Assembly (NCBI GenBank): GCA_009778415.1
Contig: WRJV01000254.1
Coordinates: forward strand, 1-9,283
DNA length: 9,283 bases
Source: Clostridiales bacterium
GTDB taxonomy: Bacteria > Bacillota > Clostridia > Peptostreptococcales > Anaerovoracaceae
Direction of reading: 5' to 3'
The stretch's first letter is position 1. Each line of letters starts with the position of its first letter. Of the stretch, positions 1 through 5,961 are shown piece by piece. Below the pieces are notes generated by a model. It had not been told where the DNA came from, made no database searches, and was given only the letters and a program-made list of their open reading frames with translations. A program made the translations under genes and the position numbers.

Positions 1-160
1 CGGATAACGGCGGGTGCCCGCTCCTAAGAGCCGTGAAAACCATTAACGACGGCTATAAGCTCTTTCAGATAAGGAGCGACAATGCTAGTCAGGTTGGCCG
101 CAGCGGGGCGCGAAACCTGGGAAGCCGACAAACACGGCAAACCGACGGCATTTGTCGGTA
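1..160 (+). ncRNA. HEARO / omega RNA-like structured RNA (3' part, 5' end outside window)
   Basis: This stretch has no convincing ORF but is dense with nested inverted repeats. Visible helices are CGCTCCT (19-25) with AGGAGCG (72-78), AGCCGT (29-34) with ACGGCT (49-54), CAGGTT (90-95) with AACCTG (114-119), and CCGACAAA (125-132) with TTTGTCGG (151-158). AAGAGC (26-31) could also pair with GCTCTT (59-64), competing with the second helix. Unpaired stretches include TCAGATAAG (65-73) and ACAATGCTAGT (79-89). From memory, the TCAGATAAG and ACAAT segments in this order and spacing resemble the omega RNA of IscB (the HEARO motif), which guides IscB nuclease through a 5' guide. Here the guide and 5' helices would lie off the left edge. 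No IscB gene follows in the window; the next gene is a lipoprotein. It could instead be another structured RNA or a mobile-element end. The compact structure is certain; the family name is moderately supported. Confidence 0.6.
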
Positions 161-278
161 TGTGAAAAACAACAGAGAAAAAACACAAAGGAAAACTAAA
201 AAAATATAACGGGCATGACAACCATCTGCATGTTGCCTTTGCCCCTTAACTGTCAATTGGTTTTGGAGGAAGTCAAGC

Positions 279-1112
279 ATGGAAAGATTGAAGGTGTCTA
301 TAGCACTTGTATTGTTGCTTTTTCTAGCATGTTCGTGCGCGGGCAAGGACATAGAAAACAAACCAAGAAAAAGCGAAGCCCGCCAAGCCTCGCCTGAAGT
401 CGCAACTCAAGCGGAGCGTGAAAAAGCTGAAAAGCTCGGGAATGCAGCAAATAATTTGAACCTATGGGCAGCAACAGACGAAAACGCGTTCTATTTTGTT
501 CAGTTTAACAGCGCGATAATAAAAATTGCTCAAGATGGCGAACAGGTTTTGCTTACTGAAGACAGCCCCAATTGGATAAACGTTGCAGATGGCTGGTTGT
601 ACTATGAAGGGCGGTCAAACGGCAGTCCAGCAATTTACAAAATTTGCACTGACGGGACGGAAAAAACAGTGCTTCTTGTATACGACAATTTACTAAAAAT
701 AATCAAAAAGCAGTACGCATTAGGCATGTTTGCTTCAAGCAGGCTTACGCATGCATTAACTGCAATAATTGACTGTAAAACCTACATTTCTAGCATTGCA
801 AGTATGTATACCATGGAACCAGCAATGATTGCCGCGATAATTGTAAAAGAACAAGTGACGCAATCAGCGCCTGATGAGGCACTATATTTAGACACTGCAG
901 CTAGAGGGACTGCCCACTCGTTTGGGCTAGGTGCGATTTTCCCAATCACGGCAGTTGAAGCATGGACGGCAATGTCTGCAGAAGATTCCGACATCATGCA
1001 AAAATTCTACATTTACACTTCGGGGTTGCCAAGTGGTGCATTGTCAGATATAGGGAGCATGAACATATATGTTGGCGCAATGCTTATGAGCAATGATAAA
1101 TTCAACATATAG
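279..1112 (+). CDS. Lipoprotein with propeller-like N-terminus and lytic-transglycosylase-like C-terminus, truncated
   Basis: A 277-residue ORF with a clear start: GGAGGA at 265-270 lies 8 bases before the ATG. Residues 1-20 form a hydrophobic signal peptide ending LFLACSC, so C18 or C20 is probably lipidated. Residues 21-55 are a charged linker. Residues 60-137 carry Y/F-rich strand repeats (AFYFVQF, GWLYYEG, IYKICTDG), like DUF5050-type propeller lipoproteins and like the second lipoprotein here (shared AE-x-LGN). From about residue 138 the character changes: residues 172-230 (IASMYTMEP, IIVKEQ, SFGLGAI, ITAVEAW) resemble the catalytic region of lysozyme-like/SLT transglycosylases, with E191 the candidate catalytic acid and GLGAI 216-220 matching the usual GLxQ/I segment. 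The TAG stop comes before the expected C-terminal YN-G-YA segment, which survives downstream. If made, the protein would be outer-surface lipid-anchored, but the truncated domain is probably inactive. Fold assignments are inferred from motifs. Confidence 0.7.
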   Translation: MERLKVSIALVLLLFLACSCAGKDIENKPRKSEARQASPEVATQAEREKAEKLGNAANNLNLWAATDENAFYFVQFNSAIIKIAQDGEQVLLTEDSPNWINVADGWLYYEGRSNGSPAIYKICTDGTEKTVLLVYDNLLKIIKKQYALGMFASSRLTHALTAIIDCKTYISSIASMYTMEPAMIAAIIVKEQVTQSAPDEALYLDTAARGTAHSFGLGAIFPITAVEAWTAMSAEDSDIMQKFYIYTSGLPSGALSDIGSMNIYVGAMLMSNDKFNI

Positions 1113-1317
1113 ACGATTGCAGTCGTATTGTCGCACAATTACAATTTATTCAAAGACAACTATTCAACGTATAAAGCAAAATACTATGCACTGTTTGGTT
1201 GTGATTACATGTATGAGGACAATTATCTGGCAAACGACATATAACGATAGTGGGATTAAATATGCCAACTATACGCGTGAATACCTGCCGGAGTTGCGGA
1301 AAATATTTATGGTGTAG
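1113..1317 (+). pseudogene. Detached C-terminal remnant of the transglycosylase-like domain
   Basis: Immediately after the TAG at 1110-1112 the same frame stays open for 43 codons to a TAA at 1242 and reads like protein (TIAVVLSHNYN, YKAKYYALFG, YEDNYLAN). The match then switches to the frame one base later, where TYNDSGIKYANY and REYLPELRKIF run to a TAG at 1315-1317. The YNDSGIKYANY segment resembles the YN-G-x-YA motif near the C-terminus of lysozyme-like transglycosylases. The simplest account is one longer ancestral gene starting at 279, damaged by a nonsense change (perhaps CAG to TAG) and a net one-base insertion or two-base deletion near 1230-1240. An ATG at 1093 opens a 74-codon ORF in the second frame, but most of it reads like noise, so I do not call it a separate gene. 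Sequencing error is an alternative for the frameshift, less so for both lesions. Confidence 0.6.
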
Positions 1318-1320
1318 ACA

Positions 1321-1941
1321 ATGGGAGTTGGTTTTGCGAAACATGAAAAAAATCATCTGATTGCCACAATATCCATATCGGCAATATGTGCCTTGATTTT
1401 GGGTATGGTGACGTTAGGTTGCTTGTTTTTTCATTTCGATGTAATAAAGATTAACCAGACAACTACAATAAACAACTATGATATTACTGCTGTAAACAAA
1501 ATATTTGAACCTTACGTAGAAGACTTTTCAAAAAAAGCTGGCAAGAATTTTTTCCTGCAAGAAATGCTGATCAATTTCGACCGTAGTATTGTAGCCACCT
1601 ATGAAAACGACGACAGGATCAATGAAGGGCACATTACTATAATCGAGCTTAGCGCTAAAAGGGACAACGGTTCGTGGGTAATAGAAAAAATAACGAGGCA
1701 GAGAGATCCAAAAATAATTAAATTGTCCCTCCCCAGCCTGCAAATCGATGAATGGAGATATGACTTGCGATATTTTCTTGATTTGTGTGAATGCGACATA
1801 TCCAATGTCAATTGGATACACGCCAAGCGTGGAAAGATAATAATTTACGGGGAAGGTGTTCTGATAGAAGCGGATCCTATTACTGGTTACGTTTTGAACA
1901 ACGTCTCTGTTGTCGGGGGTCAAAATAACCTTCGACGTTGA
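1321..1941 (+). CDS. Membrane-anchored protein of unknown function
   Basis: A 206-residue protein I do not recognise. It starts 3 bases after the stop of the decayed upstream frame, so it was probably cotranscribed with that gene. A weak GGTG (about 6 bases before the ATG) is the only ribosome binding site visible. Residues 13-37 are one hydrophobic segment (ATISISAICALILGMV then TLGCLFF), suggesting an N-terminal membrane anchor with the remaining 165 or so residues outside. The rest alternates charged and beta-prone stretches (EGHITIIEL, GSWVIEKITRQ, GKIIIYGEGVLIEADP, TGYVLNNVSV), a pattern that loosely recalls PepSY-like or small immunity-type domains. I see no catalytic motif. An antisense ORF of similar size covers part of it; I prefer this strand because of the membrane segment, the operon-like spacing and the protein-like composition. 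Lying behind a cell-wall-hydrolase-like gene, it could be an immunity or partner protein, which is inference only. Confidence 0.6.
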   Translation: MGVGFAKHEKNHLIATISISAICALILGMVTLGCLFFHFDVIKINQTTTINNYDITAVNKIFEPYVEDFSKKAGKNFFLQEMLINFDRSIVATYENDDRINEGHITIIELSAKRDNGSWVIEKITRQRDPKIIKLSLPSLQIDEWRYDLRYFLDLCECDISNVNWIHAKRGKIIIYGEGVLIEADPITGYVLNNVSVVGGQNNLRR

Positions 1942-1950
1942 GGCGATTGA

Positions 1951-2043
1951 AATGAAAAGGCGTGTTACGGCACTGCCGAGTACGAGTACGACGCCATGGG
2001 CCGCGTCGTCAAGGTGACTGACGCAGGCGGCGCGGTACTTCGG
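1951..2043 (+). pseudogene. Rhs / YD-repeat gene fragment
   Basis: In the frame beginning at 1951 the DNA reads YGTAEYEYDAMGRVVKV and then TDAGGAVLR, a near-ideal Rhs/YD repeat (Y-x-YDxxGRv-x-vtDaxG). The recognisable match spans about 1963-2043. It has no start of its own, is preceded in frame by TGA codons at 1939 and 1948, and after residue LR the sequence (APGSRKAVFFV, then TGA) no longer fits the family. The patch is visibly more GC-rich than the AT-rich DNA on both sides, which suggests separate ancestry. Rhs proteins are very large polymorphic toxins or surface proteins with dozens of such repeats; this is a relic of about one and a half repeats. It implies that an Rhs locus once stood here or that a piece of one was copied in by recombination. 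Confidence 0.75.
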
Positions 2044-2243
2044 GCACCTGGCTCTCGAAAAGCCGTCTTTTTTGTATGAATCAGCGTCATACGTCTTGCA
2101 TGTTTGTGAAAAATCGAATATCATAAACTTGTAGCGCAAACACCGGGGCAAAGCTACGGTGTTTCGATGTTAGATTTGGAGAAGGTCTTCAGCCAAGAAA
2201 AAGCTTCTCCATTTCTATGTAATAGCACAAATATTGAGAAACA

Positions 2244-2268
2244 AAAAACACCCTTTGCATGAGGGTGC
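2244..2268 (-). terminator. Rho-independent terminator-like hairpin, minus strand
   Basis: Read on the minus strand, CACCCT and AGGGTG (plus-strand positions 2262-2267 and 2249-2254) form a 6-bp stem, extendable by one G-T pair, around a 7-base loop, followed at once by a run of six T. This is the usual shape of an intrinsic terminator for leftward transcription. No minus-strand gene lies nearby; the nearest leftward transcription unit is the FASII operon ending at 3506, for which I see no closer terminator. It could end a long 3' extension of that operon or be left over from a lost gene. Confidence 0.5.
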
Positions 2269-2520
2269 GCAGTTTGGGGCAGCGTATTTTATTTTGCAGA
2301 AAACTGCCAGAATCAACCGAACCTAAATCGCAGTTCTACACATATCCTATACAAGGCGATTATTTAATACTTGAATTTGAAAACTGAAAAAGCATATTGC
2401 CCAAAACATTAACTTTAATTTCCGATAGAAATTACTTCCACATTCCTTCCCGCCTGTTTGACTCGAAACGGTTGTTTGGCTTGAAAAACTCTTCAAAATG
2501 TTTTATCATCGTATTGTGGT

Positions 2521-2545
2521 GGTATCCATTCAGAAAACGGATACC
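2521..2545. repeat. Short perfect inverted repeat
   Basis: GGTATCC (2521-2527) and GGATACC (2539-2545) are perfect 7-base inverted arms around an 11-base loop. There is no T-run on either side, so it is not an intrinsic terminator. Its role is unknown; it could be chance, an RNA hairpin or part of a mobile-element end. Confidence 0.4.
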
Positions 2546-2598
2546 GTTCGTTGGAGAAAGGACGGTCCGTCGCGTTACAGTAGCACAAGAAGTCAATC

Positions 2599-2637
2599 TT
2601 GAGCGGTGAAGCTATAAATATTGGCTACACCGCTCAA
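2599..2637. repeat. Perfect 10-bp inverted repeat upstream of lipoprotein gene
   Basis: TTGAGCGGTG (2599-2608) and CACCGCTCAA (2628-2637) are perfect inverted arms. After one A-A mismatch the pairing continues with AGC (2610-2612) and GCT (2624-2626), leaving an AT-rich loop. It lies 45 bases before the GTG start of the lipoprotein gene at 2683. No T-run follows on the plus strand, so a simple terminator is unlikely. A 5' leader hairpin, an operator-like palindrome or the trace of a mobile element are all possible; the sequence does not decide. Confidence 0.55.
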
Positions 2638-2682
2638 ATCATGTGAGCAGCTAGAAATGATTCTGACAAGGAGGGGTAGCCA

Positions 2683-3509
2683 GTGAAATTAATAGAAATT
2701 TCCGTTATAGCGCTGCTGTGTTTTTATTTACCTGCATGCAACATGCAAGAATCGTTGGATCAAAAACTTGAACCTGAAAAAAACTATCAATGTGATTCTA
2801 ATACTGAAGACAGCATCAATGCTCCTGAAATAGCTGAAATACTTGGAAACACACCAATATATTTCACTCCTTGGGTAGTGGCAAATTTGCGACGAGCCTG
2901 CTGATTGTGAACAATTGGGTATATTTCCGCACAGATGCTGGACTTTTCAGAGGAGATATGGACAGCAAGGAAATTGATGCTGTCATTGAGGAGGCTGGGG
3001 CGATAGTAGGGATAAAAAACGAATGGGTTTACTACGAAACACAGAATGAAATCTGCAAATTCCACCTTGATGGCTCAAATAGGGTTTCTATATATGAGAG
3101 CGCTAACGGCATCCAAAGCGCCATGTTGGATGGTGATTGGATATACATAGTTACAAATTGGCAAGATAGCAGAAGAGGGGCTCTACAGAAAGTTCGTTTA
3201 GACGGCACTGGATTGTTACATTTCGAGGATATTGCTGACGCTAAGCCTTTTGGTTGGGCTGACATGGAGATAAGAGTGCATGACGACTGGGTTTATTACT
3301 CACTTGAAGTAAAACCAGGGAACCTCTACAGGGTAAGTTCAAACGGAAATGCAAATGAAGTTTTTATTGAAGGCCATATAACGAATGTTGCATTTGCAGA
3401 TGATTGGATTTTCTTCGAAGACATCACAATTGAAGAACCGTGGATATACATGATGAAGCTTGATAAAACGCAAAAAAAGAAATTATACCGGTTAGATTTA
3501 GTGTGCTAA
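2683..3509 (+). pseudogene. DUF5050-like beta-propeller lipoprotein, frameshifted
   Basis: Translation would begin at a GTG with a strong AAGGAGGGG site (2668-2676) about 6 bases upstream. Residues 1-19 are a lipoprotein signal ending in the lipobox YLPAC, with C19 the lipid attachment site. The frame runs through AEILGNTPIYFTP and stops at 2904, but the matching sequence continues from about 2871 in another frame (GSGKFATSLL, NNWVYFRTDAG) to the TAA at 3507. One missing base near 2865-2872 would join the two into a protein of about 275 residues. The second part holds regularly spaced W-[VI]-[YF]-[YFI] strands (WVYF, WVYY, WIYI, WVYYS, WIFF, WIYM) with DG turns (HLDGSN, RLDGTG), the signature of DUF5050/propeller-type surface lipoproteins. 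The junction has no slippery heptamer, so a mutation or sequencing error is likelier than programmed frameshifting. Its stop overlaps that of fabZ tail to tail. Ligand and role are unknown. Confidence 0.75.
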
Positions 3510-3967
3510 CGTCCCGACGGTGGAGCAGCAGCTACGGCTTTTATGGGGTGCGCAGGGTGCAGTTCGACGGCAAAAGACAGCTCTCCGCGCACGCATAGTT
3601 TGCCCCCGACATGCCCGTCGCATTTCACGAAGTAAAATGCGCCCTTGCGGCTTGTCAATTGGCTTTTGAACGTGATAGTGTCGCCAGGCACTACTTTGTT
3701 TTTGAATTTGACGTTTTTCAGCCCTGTAAAATACGGCGTGTACTTTTTACCGCCCGGATTCACGAGCAGGCAGGCGGACTGCGCCATCATCTCGCACAGG
3801 ATCACGCCTGGCACAACCGGATTCCCTGGGAAATGCCCCTGCAGGAAAAATTCATCTCCCCTAACTGTGTAGCGCCCTGCAGATGTATCGCCTTCAAGCT
3901 CCACATCATCGATCAGCAGCATTGGCTCCCGGTGCGGAAGGATGTTTTTTATTGCGCTTCTGTCCAT
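3506..3967 (-). CDS. fabZ: 3-hydroxyacyl-ACP dehydratase FabZ
   Basis: FabZ dehydrates 3-hydroxyacyl-ACP to trans-2-enoyl-ACP in the cytosolic elongation cycle. The 153-residue protein starts at the ATG at 3967, chosen because MDRSAIKNILPHREPMLLID matches the family N-terminus and a GAGGAGGGG site lies just upstream; the frame is open further upstream only because it lies within fabF. The hot-dog-fold active-site helix is present as GHFPGNPVVPGV followed by CEMMAQSA, giving the His and Glu pair, and the core ends at GELSFAVE. About 14 further residues (LHPAHPIKAVAAAPPSGR) exceed the usual length and may reflect a changed 3' end. The gene overlaps fabF by 19 bases and is the last of the operon; its TAG overlaps the TAA of the convergent lipoprotein gene. 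No accB or accC follows, unlike many Bacillota operons. FabA-type isomerase activity is unlikely from the sequence class and context. Confidence 0.95.
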   Translation of the reverse strand: MDRSAIKNILPHREPMLLIDDVELEGDTSAGRYTVRGDEFFLQGHFPGNPVVPGVILCEMMAQSACLLVNPGGKKYTPYFTGLKNVKFKNKVVPGDTITFKSQLTSRKGAFYFVKCDGHVGGKLCVRGELSFAVELHPAHPIKAVAAAPPSGR

Positions 3968-5208
3968 ATGCCCCTCCTCGCATCCAACTTGTTGAAAACA
4001 ATCCCGGCGTTGTGGCCGCCAAACCCCATCGAGATGGAAAGGGCTTTGTCGGTGTCGCATTGCCTTGCGGCATTTGGCACATAGTCAAGATCGCAATCCG
4101 GATCGGGATCCCTGTACCCGGCCGTTGGGGGGACCACGCCGGTTTCAATAGCCTTGACGGCGGCAATGGCTTCGACGCCACCTGCTGCGCCGAGCATATG
4201 GCCAACCATGGACTTTGTTGAGCTAATGGGGATTTTGTAAGCTACGTCCCCAAGCGCAGTTTTAATGGCAAGGGTTTCGGTCTTGTCGTTCAGGGGCGTT
4301 GAAGTCCCGTGTGCGTTGATGTAGAGTTTTTCGTCTGCGTTAAGACCGGATTCTTCCAGGGCAAGCCTGACCATCTCAGCCCCGCATACTGCATCCGGGT
4401 GTGGCGCAGTGATGTGGTAAGCATCGCAAGTGTTGCCGTAACCGCTGATTTCACAATGGATTTTGGCGTTTCGTTTCAGTGCGTGCCCGTATTCCTCAAG
4501 TACAACGATCCCGGCGCCTTCGCCGATTACAAACCCGTCCCTTCGCTTGTCGAACGGGATAGAGCTGCTGTCCGGGTCGTTTTTGGTGGAAAGCGCAGTG
4601 GCGTTCACGAATCCGCCCATGCTCAGGGGGTTGATCGAAGCTTCAGCCCCTCCTGCGATAATTGCGTCCGCATAACCAAATTTAATGGCGCGGAACGCCT
4701 CGCCAATGGCATGGGTAGCTGTTGCGCAGGCGCTCACAACCGGCAGGTTCGGCCCTCGCGCGTTGTATCTCATGGCAATCAGTGCAGAGGCTATGTTCGC
4801 AATCATCATCGGAATAAAAAACGGGGAAATCCGTTGCGGCCCTTTGGTCAGCAGTTTCTCAGTTTCTGCCATGAATGTTGAAATGCCGCCGACCCCGGAA
4901 CCGACATAAACGCCAAGCCTGCTTGAATCTGCCTGGCTTGCTATGCCGCTTTCTTCAACTGCTTGTGCGGCGGCGGCCAGGGCATACTGGGCAAACAGGT
5001 CGGTTTTTCTGATCGCGCTTTTTTCCATGTAGTCTTCCGGATGAAACCCCTTTACTTCGGCTGCGATTTTTACCTTCAGGCCGGGCGAGTCAAACCTGGT
5101 AATTTCCCCAAAACCATGCTTCGCCAAAATCAGGCTTTGCCAAAATGCATCTACATCGTTGCCAACAGGGGAGATGCACCCAAGCCCTGTCACCACTACG
5201 CGTTTCAT
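3949..5208 (-). CDS. fabF: 3-oxoacyl-ACP synthase II FabF
   Basis: FabF condenses malonyl-ACP with the growing acyl-ACP, the chain-elongating step. The 419-residue length is typical. The thiolase-fold Cys-His-His set is complete: C161 in VVSACATATHAIGE, H300 in NAHGTSTPLND and H337 in STKSMVGHMLGAAGG, with K332 alongside and the gatekeeper-type GFGGHN at 395-400. The ATG at 5208 gives the standard MKRVVVTGLGCISPVG start. Its GGAGG ribosome site overlaps the fabG stop codon (TAGGAGG), which implies tight coupling to fabG. The last residues (LDARRGIWTEAQ) run past the core and overlap the fabZ start by 19 bases. The full triad and the fit to FASII gene order make a polyketide or FabB-like role unlikely. 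Confidence 0.97.
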   Translation of the reverse strand: MKRVVVTGLGCISPVGNDVDAFWQSLILAKHGFGEITRFDSPGLKVKIAAEVKGFHPEDYMEKSAIRKTDLFAQYALAAAAQAVEESGIASQADSSRLGVYVGSGVGGISTFMAETEKLLTKGPQRISPFFIPMMIANIASALIAMRYNARGPNLPVVSACATATHAIGEAFRAIKFGYADAIIAGGAEASINPLSMGGFVNATALSTKNDPDSSSIPFDKRRDGFVIGEGAGIVVLEEYGHALKRNAKIHCEISGYGNTCDAYHITAPHPDAVCGAEMVRLALEESGLNADEKLYINAHGTSTPLNDKTETLAIKTALGDVAYKIPISSTKSMVGHMLGAAGGVEAIAAVKAIETGVVPPTAGYRDPDPDCDLDYVPNAARQCDTDKALSISMGFGGHNAGIVFNKLDARRGIWTEAQ

Positions 5209-5220
5209 AAAAAGGCCCTC

Positions 5221-5961
5221 CTACATGCATAGCCCGCCGTCAACCCTGATCACCTCTCCTGTGATGTACGAAGACAGTTCGGACGCTAAAAATACCGCCA
5301 AGTTTGCTACTTCTTCTGCTGTCCCCATTCTTCTCAGCGGAACAGTGGTGCTGATTCGTTCTTTGACTGCTTGCGGCAGGGCCGCAGTCATGTCAGTGTC
5401 TATAAACCCCGGGGCGATGGCATTGCAAGTCACATTTTTGCCGGAAAACTCTTTGGCTGCAGTTTTGGTAAGCCCGATCATCCCGGCTTTGGCTGCAGAA
5501 TAATTCGCTTGGCAGGGGTTGCCCATTATGCCGCTGGCTGAAGATATGTTGATGATCCTGCCCGCCTTTGACCTCATGACAAAACGCGAAAGATGCCTGG
5601 TGAAGTTGAACGCTCCGCTTAAGTTCACGCCTATGACGGCGTTGAAATCCTCTTCGCTCATCCGGCGCAGTAAATTGTCTTTTATGATGCCGGCATTGTT
5701 GACCAGAATGTCTACCGAACCAAAATCGGCAGCAATTTTCTCACAAACGCTCCTTGCTTCGTTCCAATCAGCGACGTTGCACTGATAGGCCCTTGCGGCA
5801 ACGCCAAAGCTTTCTGCTTTCTTGAGCACTTCATGCGCCGAGCTCTCGCTTGCTGCATAAACAATCGCGACATTTGCGCCGTTTTGCGCCATGCCGAGCG
5901 CGATTGCCTTGCCAATTCCCCTTGACGCGCCGGTGACAACCGCAGTTTTTCCTCTAAGCAT
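5221..5961 (-). CDS. fabG: 3-oxoacyl-ACP reductase FabG
   Basis: FabG reduces 3-oxoacyl-ACP to 3-hydroxyacyl-ACP with NADPH, the first reduction of each cycle. The protein is a 246-residue short-chain dehydrogenase. The nucleotide-binding TGASRGIG is at residues 10-17, NNAG at 88-91, and the catalytic Ser, Tyr and Lys are S141 (INISSASG), Y154 and K158 (YSAAK). The start is the ATG at 5961 rather than the upstream in-frame one at 5988: GGAGG lies 8 bases before 5961, and MLRGKTAVVTGASRGIG is the normal N-terminus. This start lies inside the last codons of fabD (8-base overlap), so the two are probably translationally coupled. The C-terminal VIRVDGGLCM is the normal family ending. Confidence 0.97.
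   Translation of the reverse strand: MLRGKTAVVTGASRGIGKAIALGMAQNGANVAIVYAASESSAHEVLKKAESFGVAARAYQCNVADWNEARSVCEKIAADFGSVDILVNNAGIIKDNLLRRMSEEDFNAVIGVNLSGAFNFTRHLSRFVMRSKAGRIINISSASGIMGNPCQANYSAAKAGMIGLTKTAAKEFSGKNVTCNAIAPGFIDTDMTAALPQAVKERISTTVPLRRMGTAEEVANLAVFLASELSSYITGEVIRVDGGLCM

Larger units (their letters stand above)
2044..2682. other. Gene-poor stretch between the Rhs relic and the second lipoprotein
   Basis: About 640 AT-rich bases without a gene I can support. A weak plus-strand hairpin (GGCT 2050-2053 with AGCC 2061-2064, followed by a T-run at 2068-2073) could be a poor terminator. A better minus-strand terminator-like hairpin lies near 2244-2268, and two inverted repeats are at 2521-2545 and 2599-2637. 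A 70-codon plus ORF (2397-2609) begins without a ribosome binding site, has no recognisable domain and ends inside the larger inverted repeat, so I treat it as chance or as a decayed gene end. Stretches such as 2541-2600 are GC-richer and may be scraps of older coding DNA. The promoter of the downstream lipoprotein should lie here, but I see no convincing -35/-10 pair. Confidence 0.6.

Noticed and set aside
1..165. CRISPR array or group II intron end at the left edge
   Set aside because: There are no regularly spaced direct repeats, and the typical intron domain V hairpin is absent; the helices fit an omega RNA-like RNA better.
205..210. TATAAC as a -10 box for the first lipoprotein gene
   Set aside because: No matching -35 element is visible at the right distance in this A-rich stretch, so the promoter cannot be supported.
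2050..2073. Plus-strand hairpin with T-run as a terminator
   Set aside because: The stem is only four to five pairs including a wobble, too weak to call as a separate feature; mentioned in the gap description.
1528..2151. Minus-strand ORF of 207 codons antisense to the membrane protein and the Rhs relic
   Set aside because: It crosses two unrelated plus-strand features, has no ribosome site or domain, and the opposite strand has a membrane segment and operon-like spacing.
2397..2609. Plus-strand ORF of 70 codons in the gap before the second lipoprotein
   Set aside because: No ribosome binding site, no recognisable domain, and it ends inside an inverted repeat; probably chance or a decayed end.
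2860..2885. Programmed -1 frameshift in the second lipoprotein
   Set aside because: No slippery heptamer or convincing downstream structure is seen at the junction; mutation or sequencing error is simpler.
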